64,000 bases of DNA. It comes from Nocardioides sp. Soil797 (GTDB taxonomy: Bacteria > Actinomycetota > Actinomycetes > Propionibacteriales > Nocardioidaceae). Both the position numbers and the translations under genes were made by a program. Location: the NCBI GenBank assembly GCA_001429555.1, contig LMSR01000015.1, forward strand, positions 274,492-338,491, read 5' to 3'. A model generated the notes under the pieces. That model was not told where the DNA came from, ran no database searches, and saw nothing but the letters and a program-made list of their open reading frames with translations. Below, piece by piece: positions 36,738 to 46,299 of this stretch (position 1 is its first letter; every line of letters starts with the position of its first letter).

Positions 36738-38077
36738 CCGGTCACCCCGGAACCCCGCACGAGCGGACCATAGAGCAGGGAGGGCATCGAGCCGTAGTTG
36801 TCGGCCGGACGACCGGAGCTCGCCGCCAACAGCGCCCCGGTGACCTTCTGGTCGGCCCGGGTGCCGACCTCGCCCATGCTGGTGTTGCGTCGCGACGCCG
36901 TGCTGATGCCCAGGATGTCGAGGAGCTTGCTGGGGTTCTGCAGGAACGAAGTGGGCGAGTCGTCAAGGGTGCGGTCGTCGCCGGTCTTCAACGAGGTGGC
37001 CGGGTAGGGCACCGGAGGATTCGGCAGGCCCGCACACCATGGCCCGTGCCCGACCTCGCCGTAGACCGGCCGGTCGGCCGCGGTGTAGCCGGCGTATTGG
37101 GTGGCGCCGAGCTCGATGTACTGCTTGACCCGGTCGCCGGCGAACATGTCACCGAGGTAGTCGTCATACCTGTCGAGCCCCTGGAGCAGGCAGGGGTACT
37201 CGGGTGAATAGACCGCGAGGAGGTTGAGGATCGGCTCGCTGAGCTCGGTGACCCGGATCAGGTCCGCCTCGTTGTCCTTGAGGATGCGCGTGGTGGTGTC
37301 GGCCAGCCCGGTGACGTCGGCGAAGAAGGTGCCGAGGTTCTTCTTGTTCTCCAGGACCGTCTGGCTGGTGACCGTCGCGTTGCGGAGCACCTCGATCAGG
37401 TCGGGCGCCGCGATCGAGTAGGTCTCGGCGACGTCACCGAGGAGGATCAGGTCCTTGCGCAGCGTGGGCAGGTGACTGTCGATCGCCTCGAGGTAGGTCC
37501 CGAGCTTGTCCATCGTCTCGCCGATCTCCTCGCCGCGGCCGCCGAGGGCGGTGGCCAGGGCGCTGAGCGTGGCGTTGAGGTCGGAGGGACGCACTGAGCG
37601 GAGCAGTGGGAAGAGGTCCGCCAGGATGCGGCTCAGCTCGACGTTGGTCTCCACCCGGTCCGCCGGGATCACGTCACCGTCGGAGAGCGCCTTGCCGGAG
37701 GGTGCGTCGGGATCGACGAAGGAGATGAACTTCTGGCCGAACAACGTGGTCGGCAGGATCTCGACCGACACGTTCTCCGGGATGTTGCGGGCCGCATCGG
37801 GCTTGAGCCCGACCTTGATCGAGGCCTGCTTGCCGTCCTGCTCGATCGCGCGCACCTGGCCGACGAGCACGCCGTGCACCCGCACGTCGCCGAACTTGGC
37901 CAGTTGCAGACCGGCCCGGTCAGCCTTGATGGTGATCATCGTGACCGGCTCGAAGACCTTCTGGTAGACCGCGATCGAGGTGCCGATGAAGGTCGCAATG
38001 AGGGTCAGGAAGACGACGCCGAAGAGCATGAGTCGTCGGTGCTCCGCGGCATTGCCGTGATGAAGGTTGACCAGCAC
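36734..38077 (-). CDS. mce4A: Mce4A, sterol importer subunit
   Basis: The 447-residue protein is the first of the six Mce subunits and carries the typical N-terminal RRLMLFGVVFLTLIATFIGT anchor and MCE domain (VFEPVTMITIKADRAGLQLAKFGDVRVHG). Mce4A is the cholesterol-facing subunit in mycobacteria. The start is GTG 38077, four bases after the YrbE4B stop; this fits tight coupling. A cysteine pair in the C-terminal region (YPCLLQ, GPWCAG) may form a disulfide. Confidence 0.86.
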   Translation of the reverse strand: MLVNLHHGNAAEHRRLMLFGVVFLTLIATFIGTSIAVYQKVFEPVTMITIKADRAGLQLAKFGDVRVHGVLVGQVRAIEQDGKQASIKVGLKPDAARNIPENVSVEILPTTLFGQKFISFVDPDAPSGKALSDGDVIPADRVETNVELSRILADLFPLLRSVRPSDLNATLSALATALGGRGEEIGETMDKLGTYLEAIDSHLPTLRKDLILLGDVAETYSIAAPDLIEVLRNATVTSQTVLENKKNLGTFFADVTGLADTTTRILKDNEADLIRVTELSEPILNLLAVYSPEYPCLLQGLDRYDDYLGDMFAGDRVKQYIELGATQYAGYTAADRPVYGEVGHGPWCAGLPNPPVPYPATSLKTGDDRTLDDSPTSFLQNPSKLLDILGISTASRRNTSMGEVGTRADQKVTGALLAASSGRPADNYGSMPSLLYGPLVRGSGVTG

Positions 38078-38081
38078 CGCG

Positions 38082-38921
38082 TTACCCCGTGATCCTCACG
38101 GTGGTCGTCGATCCCCAGATCGCGAAGCTCAGGAAGAAGTCGGCCACCACGATCCACACGATCGAGGTCCGGATCGCGCGGCCCACCGCCGTACCCACGC
38201 CGGCGGGGCCACCCGAGGCCGTGTACCCGTAGTAGCAGTGGATCAGGATCACCGAGACCGCCAGGAACAGCAGCTTGAAGAACGACCACAGCATGTCGAT
38301 GGGTGGCAGGAACTGGATGAAGTAGTGGTCGTAGGTGCCTGACGACTGGCCGTACATCAACGTGGTGATCAGGCGCGGCGAGAGGTACGACGCGGAGAGG
38401 GCCACGATGTAGAGCGGGATCACCGCGATGAATGCGGCGATCATGCGCGTGGTCACCAGGAACGGGAGCGAGGGCACCCCCATCACCTCGAGAGCGTCGA
38501 TCTCCTCGGAGATGCGCATCGCCCCCAGCCTGGCGGTGTAGCCGCACCCGACGGTGGCCGCCAACGCGATCGAGGAGACCAGCGGCGCCACCTCACGGGT
38601 GTTGAAGTAGGCGGAGATGAAGGCGCTGAACTTTGCCACGCCGATCTGGCTCAGCGAGGCATAGCCCTGGATGCCGACCTCGGTGCCGGCGAAGAAGGCC
38701 AGGAACGCGATCACACCGACGGTGCCGGCAATGACGGACAGTCCCCCGGCGCCGAAGGTGACCTCGGCCAAGGTGTTCCAGATCTCGCGGCGGTAGCGGC
38801 GTACGGCGCGGGGCGCCCAGGCGAGGGCCTTCACGTAGAACAGGAACTGGTCGCCGTACTGTTCGAGGCTGTCGCGGCGCCCCTTGACGAAGGAGGAGCC
38901 CATGGACGTGAGTGTCGCCAT
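38082..38921 (-). CDS. yrbE4B: YrbE4B permease
   Basis: The 279-residue integral membrane protein is a MlaE/YrbE-type permease with five or six membrane helices, including the characteristic EIDALEVMGVPSLPFLVTTR loop that contacts the ATPase. It works with YrbE4A as the permease pair under the Mce4 tunnel; the ATPase MceG is not in this window. ATG 38921 overlaps the yrbE4A stop (TGATG), which fixes the start against a much longer frame. Confidence 0.9.
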   Translation of the reverse strand: MATLTSMGSSFVKGRRDSLEQYGDQFLFYVKALAWAPRAVRRYRREIWNTLAEVTFGAGGLSVIAGTVGVIAFLAFFAGTEVGIQGYASLSQIGVAKFSAFISAYFNTREVAPLVSSIALAATVGCGYTARLGAMRISEEIDALEVMGVPSLPFLVTTRMIAAFIAVIPLYIVALSASYLSPRLITTLMYGQSSGTYDHYFIQFLPPIDMLWSFFKLLFLAVSVILIHCYYGYTASGGPAGVGTAVGRAIRTSIVWIVVADFFLSFAIWGSTTTVRITG

Positions 38922-39694
38922 CACAACCCCGGCGGCGGAATGATCTGGAAGTAGATGGCAGTGATGATCGCGTTCATGAAGAACAGCAACATGAAGGCGA
39001 TGATCACGGACTCGTTGACCGCGCGGCCGACCCCACTGGGGCCGCCACCGGCATTGAGGCCCTTGTAGGCACCCACCACCGCGGCGAGCCACCCGAAGAC
39101 GGCCGCCTTCACCATCGCGATCCAGAGGTCGGGCAGCGACGCGAGGGCGGTGAACGACGACAGGAAGGCTCCGGCGGAACCGCCCTGGATGACCACGGTG
39201 AAGAAGTATCCGCCGCCGATGCCGGCAGAGATGACCAGCCCGTTGATCATCAGGGCGACGAAGACGGTTGCGCAGACGCGCGGCGCCACGAGTCGCTCGA
39301 GGGGATCGATGCCGAGGACCTCCATGGCATCGATCTCCTCGCGGATCTTGCGCGCCCCCATGTCGGAGCAGATCGCCGATCCGGCCGCCCCTGCGATGAT
39401 CAGGGCAGCCGCGATCGGGGCCGCCTCGCGGACCACGGCCAGCACGGCCGTCGCGCCGGCGAAGGACTGCGCCCCGAGTTGGCCGGTCAGGTTGCCGACC
39501 TGGAGCGAGATCACGGCGCCGAACGGGATGGAGACCAGGATCGTCGGCATCAGGGTGACGCTGGTGATGAACCACGCCTGCTCGATGAACTCCCGGAGCT
39601 GGAACTTGCGGGTGAAGATGATCTTCGTGACCTGGACGACCATGGCAGTGATCTCACCGGGACCACGCACCACCGAGACAGCAGAGAACCCCAC
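38921..39694 (-). CDS. yrbE4A: YrbE4A permease
   Basis: The 257-residue permease has the same MlaE fold, with the REEIDAMEVLGIDPLERLVAPR loop. It is the first gene of the mce4 operon, which runs for ten genes to 29311. The start is GTG 39694; an upstream ribosome-like GGAGG-type stretch (complement of ACCTCCC, 39705-39711) supports it. A KstR box at 39790 lies 96 bases upstream, matching KstR control of mce4 in mycobacteria. Confidence 0.9.
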   Translation of the reverse strand: MGFSAVSVVRGPGEITAMVVQVTKIIFTRKFQLREFIEQAWFITSVTLMPTILVSIPFGAVISLQVGNLTGQLGAQSFAGATAVLAVVREAAPIAAALIIAGAAGSAICSDMGARKIREEIDAMEVLGIDPLERLVAPRVCATVFVALMINGLVISAGIGGGYFFTVVIQGGSAGAFLSSFTALASLPDLWIAMVKAAVFGWLAAVVGAYKGLNAGGGPSGVGRAVNESVIIAFMLLFFMNAIITAIYFQIIPPPGL

Positions 39695-39789
39695 CCGGCG
39701 CCACCTCCCTGGTCTCGATCACTTCCAGCTCACGACTGGCTACGAACACATCTGATCCGCGAGAACACGTCCACGGCGTCGGGCAATAT

Positions 39790-39803
39790 TAGAACGTGTT
39801 CTT
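39790..39803. promoter_or_regulatory. KstR operator of the mce4 operon
   Basis: TAGAACGTGTTCTT matches the KstR box except for the last fixed base. On the minus strand the dyad runs directly into TAATATTGCCC, a likely -10 (TAATAT). Almost the same extended sequence occurs at 21070 before the methyltransferase gene. Confidence 0.78.
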
Positions 39804-39914
39804 ATTTTCGGCAATCCCCCACGCCCACGTATCACCTGTAACGACGCCAGCCGGATATGGTGACGCCACCGCGACCCCATCGAGTGCCTCACGCCCAGGC
39901 ATAGGGTGACTCGC

Positions 39915-40481
39915 ATGGGTGCCATCTGGGACGAGTTCGAGCACGACCCCCGACGGGCGGAGAACTCCGGCCTGCGGGCAGCCGACAAGGACCGCGACGT
40001 CGTACGCCGTGTGCTCGGCGATGCCTACGCCGACGGGCGCCTCGACCGCGACGAGCTCGATGCGCGTACCGACCAGGTGCTCGCCGTCCGCACACTGGGC
40101 GAGCTTCCCGAGCTCGTCGGCGACCTGGTGCCTGCCCGGGTGACCCAGACCCCTGCCACCACCCCTCAGGAGCGGGCACTTCGCACCTACAACAAGGACC
40201 GCAAGGATGCCCTGTGGACGTTTCTGTCGGTCTCGCTGCTGTGCTGGGTGATCTGGGCGGCAACCAGCTTCGGCGGCGACGGATTCGATCCGTACTTCCC
40301 GTGGCCCCTCTTCCCGATGATCGGCACCGGCATCAACATCGGTCGGCTGATGTTCATGCGCGAGGAGATCGTCGAGCAGAACCTTCGCTCGATCGAGAAG
40401 AAGGAACGCAAGGCGCTCGAGAAGCAGGAGCGCGACGAGCTCGGGCGAGCGAACCGACCAGAGCTCGATCCACCGGAGTGA
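39915..40481 (+). CDS. DUF1707 and 2TM domain membrane protein
   Basis: This 188-residue protein has an N-terminal DUF1707 domain (about 18-70, RAADKDRDVVRRVLGDAYADGRL) followed by two membrane helices (WTFLSVSLLCWVIWAATS and PLFPMIGTGINIGRLMF) and a charged coiled C-terminal tail. DUF1707 proteins are common in actinobacteria and may bind other membrane or signalling proteins. I chose ATG 39915 over an in-frame GTG nine bases earlier. It converges with the DivIVA-domain gene at 12 bases. Function unknown. Confidence 0.8.
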   Translation: MGAIWDEFEHDPRRAENSGLRAADKDRDVVRRVLGDAYADGRLDRDELDARTDQVLAVRTLGELPELVGDLVPARVTQTPATTPQERALRTYNKDRKDALWTFLSVSLLCWVIWAATSFGGDGFDPYFPWPLFPMIGTGINIGRLMFMREEIVEQNLRSIEKKERKALEKQERDELGRANRPELDPPE

Positions 40482-40493
40482 ACCGCCGGTGCG

Positions 40494-40940
40494 TCAGCGC
40501 TTGAACAAGCGGCCGAGCAGCCCCTGACGTTCCTCGATCACGCCGGGCGCCTCGGCGTAGGACTGAGGGACGGACCTCTCGACGGATTCCTGCGCGTCCT
40601 CGGGGCCAGCCGTGACTGCGACGCTGTCGTCGGCACCCACTTCCGACGGCTCCGGGGCGCCCGGCCGGCTGCCTTCGGGCCCACCGGTCAGGCGCTTGGA
40701 CTCAGCGACCACCTGGTCGAGGAACCGGTCCACCTCGCGGGCCTCGTAACCCTCGCGGAAGCGCACTGTCGAGAAGCGCACCATGTCGACCAGCGGCTCC
40801 ACGGCCCGGCCCTGTCTCAGGGCAACGACCAGGGCATCGAGGAAGTCGTCGACATGGGTCATGTCGTAGCTGCTGCGGGTGCGGACCGGCGTGAAGATGA
40901 CTGCGTTGATCTTCTCGATCAGCTTCTCGCGATCGGTCAT
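40494..40940 (-). CDS. DivIVA-domain protein
   Basis: The 148-residue protein has a tandem-like DivIVA motif (DMTHVDDFLDALVVALRQG and FREGYEAREVDRFLDQVVAESKRL), found in actinobacterial proteins that attach to curved cell poles or septa. The C-terminal half is acidic and low complexity. It is coupled to the upstream gene by a four-base overlap (ATGA). A cell-shape or polar role is likely but unproven. Confidence 0.82.
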   Translation of the reverse strand: MTDREKLIEKINAVIFTPVRTRSSYDMTHVDDFLDALVVALRQGRAVEPLVDMVRFSTVRFREGYEAREVDRFLDQVVAESKRLTGGPEGSRPGAPEPSEVGADDSVAVTAGPEDAQESVERSVPQSYAEAPGVIEERQGLLGRLFKR

Positions 40941-41308
40941 CGGTCGATCTCCTCGGCTTCGGGGCGGAGCCTCTTCGGCAGCTTCGCCACCACTGTGGCA
41001 TAGGAGTCCTCGACCGCGGCGAACAACTCGTCGTCAGGGATCGCGCCGTGGAAATTGAGGTCGTTCCAGCCCGATCGCCCGATGTAGCGCATCACCGAGG
41101 CATCGTCGGGGTAGCGCTGGATCCACTCGTCCGCCTCGTCCCGGTCCGGCCCGCACTTCACGCCGACGCCCGTCGCCCCCAGGAACGCGAAGATCTTGCC
41201 GCGCTCCCCCGGACCGACCTTGATCACCGGGTGCTCGTGCTCCCACGGGTTGTCGGCCCAGGCACCGGGCAGGGCCAGTGCGAACTCCTGCATCTGCTCG
41301 ACGTCCAT
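40937..41308 (-). CDS. MmcQ/YjbR family protein
   Basis: The 123-residue protein has the YjbR/CyaY-like fold, with the family features ALPGAWADNPWEHEHPVIKVG near the start and the conserved GWNDLNF motif. Members may bind DNA but the role is unclear. ATG 41308 is chosen over the GTG six bases upstream, which adds only two residues. It precedes and overlaps the DivIVA-domain gene. The divergent metallophosphatase gene starts 58 bases away. Confidence 0.82.
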   Translation of the reverse strand: MDVEQMQEFALALPGAWADNPWEHEHPVIKVGPGERGKIFAFLGATGVGVKCGPDRDEADEWIQRYPDDASVMRYIGRSGWNDLNFHGAIPDDELFAAVEDSYATVVAKLPKRLRPEAEEIDR

Positions 41309-41366
41309 GGGCACAACATAGGCTCAAGGCAGCTCACCGTCACCCGCAACCGACCGAGGAGGGCAC

Positions 41367-42704
41367 GTGCCACAGCTGGAGATCCTGCACTGGAACGACG
41401 TCCACGGCCGGTACGCCGAGCTGGCGCGACTCTCGGCGCGGGCCCGCCGGATCCGGGCCGGGGGCGAGCACCCCGTTCTCCTCCTCGATGGCGGCGACAT
41501 CGAGGACACCAGTGTCGAGCTGTCGGCCCTCACCCAGGGCGTCGCCGGATGGCGCCTCCTCAGAGCAGCCGGTGTCGATGCCTCGGTCGTGGGCAACGGT
41601 GGCCTGCTCCGCTACGGTCCGCAGGCACTCCCCGGCTATGCCGAGGCATTCGGTCGGGCTCCACTGGTCTGCGACCTCTCCGACCAGGACGGCCAGCAAC
41701 CGCACGGAACCATGCCGTCCACCCTCCTGACCGCTGGTGACCTGGTCGTCGGGGTGATCGGGGCGACCGACTTCTACCCGCAGTACACGGAGGGGTTCGA
41801 CCTCGTCGAGCGCGGCCGGGTGACCGCCGTACGCAAGGAGGCGACTGCCCTGCGCGCCGCCGGCGCCGATGTCGTCGTCCTGCTCAGCCACTGCGGAGAG
41901 GACGCCGACGCGAACCTGTCGTGGCACCTGAAGGGATCGGTCGACCTGGTCGTCGGCGGGCACACCCACGATCCCTTCCCCGACGGTCGTCGCGACCGTG
42001 GCATCCCGATGGCCCATGCCGGCTGCCACGGGCAGTACCTCGGCCGGGTGATGCTGCGTGTCGAGGCCGGCGAGGTCACCGTGGAGTCGATGGTCCTCGA
42101 GAAGAACGTCGACGACGTCGCCGGCGACCCAGCCGTACTCGCCGAGCTCGAGGCCGCGGAGGCTGACCTGGCGACCTGGCTCGACGAACCGGTCGGCACC
42201 CTGGAGGCCGCCGTTCCCCTCGGCACCGGTTCGGACTCACCGGTCGCCCGACTGATGGTCCGGGCCCTGATGGAACGCTTCCCGGCAGACGTCGGTGTGC
42301 TGATCTGCGCCCACATGTCGGCTGGACTCCCCCAGGGCATGGTGCGACGCCGCGACCTCTACGCAGCGACCAGCTCACCGGGCAATGCCGCCACCGGCAC
42401 CATCGACGGCCACCGGCTGGCGCGGATGCTGGAGACCGGTGCCTCGAACGAGTACGCCGCCCGCACTCCGCGCACCTTCCGCGGTCGGCCGTACGGCGGC
42501 CTGGCCGTTGTGGGGGCTGCTCTCAGGGACGGTGTCGCCCACATCGGCGACGTGCCGGTGGATCCGGAGGCGACCTATCGCATCACCGCATCCGACCTGG
42601 AGCTCGCCCACTACGGCGGACTGATCCCGCAGTCGATCGAGGACGTCGAGTGGGACATCAGCCGGATCCTGCCCGAGGTGCTCGAGGCCCACTTCACTTC
42701 GTAG
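41367..42704 (+). CDS. Metallophosphatase / 5'-nucleotidase-like protein, altered motif
   Basis: The 445-residue protein has the metallophosphoesterase and C-terminal 5'-nucleotidase domains of UshA-type enzymes, but no signal peptide. Metal-site motifs are D11-V-H13, GGD at 42-44, and later LSHCGED and GGHTHD. The central GNHE motif is changed: N77 is kept but the next residues are GG, so the catalytic histidine is missing. This suggests a loss or change of activity. The start is GTG with AGGAGGG at 41357-41363 just before it. Confidence 0.83.
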   Translation: MPQLEILHWNDVHGRYAELARLSARARRIRAGGEHPVLLLDGGDIEDTSVELSALTQGVAGWRLLRAAGVDASVVGNGGLLRYGPQALPGYAEAFGRAPLVCDLSDQDGQQPHGTMPSTLLTAGDLVVGVIGATDFYPQYTEGFDLVERGRVTAVRKEATALRAAGADVVVLLSHCGEDADANLSWHLKGSVDLVVGGHTHDPFPDGRRDRGIPMAHAGCHGQYLGRVMLRVEAGEVTVESMVLEKNVDDVAGDPAVLAELEAAEADLATWLDEPVGTLEAAVPLGTGSDSPVARLMVRALMERFPADVGVLICAHMSAGLPQGMVRRRDLYAATSSPGNAATGTIDGHRLARMLETGASNEYAARTPRTFRGRPYGGLAVVGAALRDGVAHIGDVPVDPEATYRITASDLELAHYGGLIPQSIEDVEWDISRILPEVLEAHFTS

Positions 42705-42736
42705 TCAGACCACAGCGTGCGTGCACGACTCGTCAC

Positions 42737-42841
42737 AAGTGGCGTCTGGTGCGTGCGGTGGCAAGGCGGAGGAGCGAAGCTGGCCCGGGGTTGGCCTGCG
42801 AGCGACGAGAACGCAGCCAACGTGCGTGCCAGGCGTCACTT
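42737..42841. terminator. Inverted repeat after metallophosphatase
   Basis: Near-matching 13-base arms (AAGTGGCGTCTGG at 42737-42749; its near-complement at 42829-42841) enclose a GC-rich 79-base region between the convergent metallophosphatase and uvrB genes. The right arm overlaps the uvrB stop codon. Pairing between the flanks suggests a large stem; the link to families A and B is only by position. Confidence 0.4.
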
Positions 42842-44959
42842 CGTTGCCTCCATCATTTGGCGTAGCTCCTTCTTCAGGTCGGAGATCTCGTCGCGCAGGC
42901 GGGCGGCCACTTCGAATTGCAGCTCGGCGGCCGCATTCTTCATCTGCTCGGTGAGCGCCTGGATCAGCTCCGCGAGGTCGGCCGAGGGAATGCCCGTGGT
43001 GTCGGGTGCCTCGTCGTGGAGCCTGGACAGGGCCGGCGTGGGAGAGGACTTCGGCTTCACCCCACCGGCGCGGCCCTTCTGGCCGACGTCGGCCCAGGTC
43101 TGGAGGAGCTCCTGGGTGTTCTCGTCCTCACGAGCCAGCATGTCGGTGATGTCGGCGATCTTCTTGCGCAGCGGCTGGGGGTCGAGACCACGCTCGGTGT
43201 TGTAGGCGACCTGCTTCTCACGTCGTCGGTTGGTCTCGTCGATCGCGCGTTCCATCGACGCGGTGATCTTGTCGGCGTACATGTAGACCTGTCCGGACAC
43301 GTTGCGGGCGGCACGACCGATGGTCTGGATCAACGACTTGTCGGAGCGCAGGAAGCCCTCCTTGTCCGCGTCGAGGATCGCCACCAACGACACCTCGGGC
43401 AGGTCGAGGCCCTCGCGCAGCAGGTTGATGCCGACCAGGACGTCGTACTCCCCCATGCGGAGCTCGCGCAGCAGCTCGATGCGTCGCAGGGTGTCGACCT
43501 CGCTGTGCAGATAACGGGTGCGGATGCCGGCGTCAAGCAGGTAGTCGGTGAGGTCTTCGGACATCTTCTTCGTGAGCGTGGTGACCAGGACTCGCTCGTT
43601 CTTCTCGGCCCGCGCCCGGATCTCATGGATCAGGTCGTCGATCTGGCCCTTGGTCGGCTTGACCACGACCTCCGGGTCGACCAGACCGGTCGGCCTGATG
43701 ATCTGCTCGACGACATCTCCCTGCACCTTGTCGAGCTCATAGTTGCCCGGCGTCGCGGAGAGATAGATGGTCTGGCCGATCCGCTCGAGGAACTCCTCCC
43801 ACCGCAACGGTCGGTTGTCCATGGCACTGGGCAGCCGGAAGCCGTGCTCGACCAGGTTGCGCTTGCGAGACATGTCGCCTTCGTACATGCCGCCGATCTG
43901 GGGCACCGCCACGTGGGACTCGTCGACCACGAGGAGGAAGTCCTCCGGGAAGTAGTCGAGCAGCGTGTTCGGTGCGCTGCCCGGGGATCGACCGTCCATG
44001 TGCATCGAATAGTTCTCGATGCCCGAGCAGGAGCCCACCTGCCGCATCATCTCGATGTCGTACGTCGTGCGCATCCGCAGCCGTTGAGCCTCCAGGAGCT
44101 TGCCCTGTCGCTCGAAGGTGGCCAACTGCTCGACGAGCTCGGCCTCGATGCCGTTGATCGCCTTCTCCATGCGCTCCGGGCCGGCCACGTAGTGGGTCGC
44201 CGGGAAGACATAGAGCTCCTGGTCGTCGGTGATGATCTCGCCCGTGATCGGGTGCAACGTCATCAACCGCTCGACCTCGTCGCCGAAGAACTCGATCCGC
44301 ACCGCGAGCTCCTCGTAGACCGGGAAGATCTCGAGCGTGTCGCCGCGCACCCGGAACGTGCCACGGGTGAAGGCGAGGTCGTTGCGGGTGTACTGGATGG
44401 AGACCAGTTGGCGCAGGATCGAGTCGCGGTCGTGCTCCTCCCCCACGCGCAACCGCAACATGCGGTCGACGTACTCCTGCGGGGTGCCGAGACCGTAGAT
44501 GCAGGACACGGTCGAGACCACGATGACATCGCGCCGGGTCAACAGCGAGTTGGTCGCGGAGTGGCGCAACCGCTCGACCTCCTCGTTGATCGAGGAGTCC
44601 TTCTCGATGTAGGTGTCGGTCTGCGGAACGTAGGCCTCGGGCTGGTAGTAGTCGTAGTAGCTGACGAAGTACTCGACGGCGTTGTTCGGGAACAGGCCGC
44701 GCAGCTCGTTGGCGAACTGGGCGGCGAGGGTCTTGTTGGGCTGCAGCACCAGCACCGGCCGCTGCAACTGCTCGGCCACCCATGCCACGGTCGCCGTCTT
44801 GCCGGTGCCGGTGGCGCCCAGCAGCACGATGTCTTCCACCCCGTCGTTCACCCGGGCGGAGATCTCCTTGATCGCGGCCGGTTGATCACCCGCCGGTTGG
44901 TAGTCGGAGACCACGTCGAAGGGGGCCACCCGGCGCTCTAGATCGGTCACTGGTCGCAT
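42836..44959 (-). CDS. uvrB: Excinuclease ABC subunit UvrB
   Basis: The 707-residue helicase-like protein verifies DNA damage in nucleotide excision repair. It has Walker A GATGTGKT at 48-55, the beta-hairpin [20 protein letters not shown], the DESHV box and a C-terminal UVR domain that binds UvrC. ATG 44959 was preferred to an upstream in-frame GTG because [14 protein letters not shown] followed by [12 protein letters not shown] is the family's usual start. It is single, and its stop lies inside an inverted repeat. Confidence 0.97.
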   Translation of the reverse strand: MRPVTDLERRVAPFDVVSDYQPAGDQPAAIKEISARVNDGVEDIVLLGATGTGKTATVAWVAEQLQRPVLVLQPNKTLAAQFANELRGLFPNNAVEYFVSYYDYYQPEAYVPQTDTYIEKDSSINEEVERLRHSATNSLLTRRDVIVVSTVSCIYGLGTPQEYVDRMLRLRVGEEHDRDSILRQLVSIQYTRNDLAFTRGTFRVRGDTLEIFPVYEELAVRIEFFGDEVERLMTLHPITGEIITDDQELYVFPATHYVAGPERMEKAINGIEAELVEQLATFERQGKLLEAQRLRMRTTYDIEMMRQVGSCSGIENYSMHMDGRSPGSAPNTLLDYFPEDFLLVVDESHVAVPQIGGMYEGDMSRKRNLVEHGFRLPSAMDNRPLRWEEFLERIGQTIYLSATPGNYELDKVQGDVVEQIIRPTGLVDPEVVVKPTKGQIDDLIHEIRARAEKNERVLVTTLTKKMSEDLTDYLLDAGIRTRYLHSEVDTLRRIELLRELRMGEYDVLVGINLLREGLDLPEVSLVAILDADKEGFLRSDKSLIQTIGRAARNVSGQVYMYADKITASMERAIDETNRRREKQVAYNTERGLDPQPLRKKIADITDMLAREDENTQELLQTWADVGQKGRAGGVKPKSSPTPALSRLHDEAPDTTGIPSADLAELIQALTEQMKNAAAELQFEVAARLRDEISDLKKELRQMMEATK

Positions 44960-45022
44960 GTCGTCCAGACTAACCACCGACACCGACAACGATTCTTCCC
45001 GCGGAACGGATACATTGACGCC

Positions 45023-46282
45023 GTGCCCCGAACAGCCCGTGGCCGGGACCGGCTATTCACCTACGCGCGGCGTACCCTGCTGTGCTTCTTCGGAATCCCG
45101 ACCCTGTTCGCGCTGGGGCTGACACTCGTCGACTCCTATCGACGGCGCAACAAGAAGCCCAAGCCGTTCCCCACGACCCGACCCACCACGGTCGCGGTCG
45201 GCGACGGCGAGGTCACGACCTACACCTTCGGTCAGGACCTGTACGACGACATGCTTGCCGCCATCGACGGGGCCACCCGGCAGATCCTCTTCGAGACCTA
45301 CATCTGGAAGGGTGACGAGGTCGGTGAGCGCTTCAAGCGCGCCTTGACCGCGGCCGCCGAGCGCGGTGTCGACGTGCACATCATCTACGACGGTTTCGCG
45401 AACATCGTGGTGAACCCGGCGTTCAAGCGGTTCCACCCTGACCTCAAGGTGCTGCGCTTCCCGGTCTACACCGCCGGGCTGCGGTTCTTCGACATGAGCC
45501 GCTACGGCCGCGACCACCGCAAGATCCTCGTCGTGGACGACGAGGTGGGCTTCGTCGGCGGCTACAACATCGGATCCCCCTACGCCACCGAGTGGCGTGA
45601 CACGCACTGCCGGATCACCGGCCCTGGAGTGTGGGACCTCAAGCGTGCCTTCGCCGACTTCTGGAACCTCTACCGCCGCAAGCGCTTCCGGGCCAGCGAG
45701 CGGCCACTGCTGCTCGAGACCGCCTCCCAGTGGGAGCCACGGATCCGGTTCCAACGCAACGTGCCCCGACTGTGGATGTTCCCCATCCGTGCGATGTACC
45801 TCGAGGCGATCAACCGCGCCACGGGCCGGATCTGGCTCACCCACGCCTACTTCATCCCCGACCAGGACTTCGTCGACGCGATCAACGCCGCCGCACGCCG
45901 CGGTGTCGACGTCCGACTGTTGATCCCGGCCAAGTCGAACCACATCGTCGCCGACTGGATCTCGCGCGGCTACTTCAGCCAGCTCCTCAACGCAGGAGTG
46001 CGCATCTTCCGGTTCAAGGACGCGATGGTGCACGCCAAGACCGCCACCATCGACGGCAACTGGTCCACGGTCGGCACCGCCAACATCGACCGGTTGAGCA
46101 TGACCGGCAACTACGAGGTCAATGTCGAGATCATCGACCCAGGCATGGCGCGGGCGATGGAGCAGATCTACGAGGTCGACCTGTCCAACTCCGCCGAGCT
46201 GACCCGCGACGAGTGGGACTCCCGCGACATCTACCGACGCTTCACCGAGGCCGTGCTCTCGCCGCTGCGGCCGCTGTTGTGA
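45023..46282 (+). CDS. Cardiolipin synthase-like phospholipase D protein
   Basis: The 419-residue membrane enzyme has an N-terminal helix ([21 protein letters not shown]) and two HKD motifs: H165-x-K167-x4-D172 in DHRKILVVD and H337-x-K339-x4-D344 in VHAKTATID. These catalyse phosphatidyl transfer, making cardiolipin from two phosphatidylglycerols or from PG and CDP-DAG. The start is GTG 45023. The SDR gene starts 17 bases after the stop, so the two are probably one transcript with the CMD-family gene. Confidence 0.9.
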   Translation: MPRTARGRDRLFTYARRTLLCFFGIPTLFALGLTLVDSYRRRNKKPKPFPTTRPTTVAVGDGEVTTYTFGQDLYDDMLAAIDGATRQILFETYIWKGDEVGERFKRALTAAAERGVDVHIIYDGFANIVVNPAFKRFHPDLKVLRFPVYTAGLRFFDMSRYGRDHRKILVVDDEVGFVGGYNIGSPYATEWRDTHCRITGPGVWDLKRAFADFWNLYRRKRFRASERPLLLETASQWEPRIRFQRNVPRLWMFPIRAMYLEAINRATGRIWLTHAYFIPDQDFVDAINAAARRGVDVRLLIPAKSNHIVADWISRGYFSQLLNAGVRIFRFKDAMVHAKTATIDGNWSTVGTANIDRLSMTGNYEVNVEIIDPGMARAMEQIYEVDLSNSAELTRDEWDSRDIYRRFTEAVLSPLRPLL

Positions 46283-46299
46283 ACCATCCGAGGAGACAC

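Noticed and set aside
43000..44900. Long plus-strand open frame opposite uvrB
   Set aside because: It is the complement of a well-supported gene and its sequence lacks recognisable motifs.
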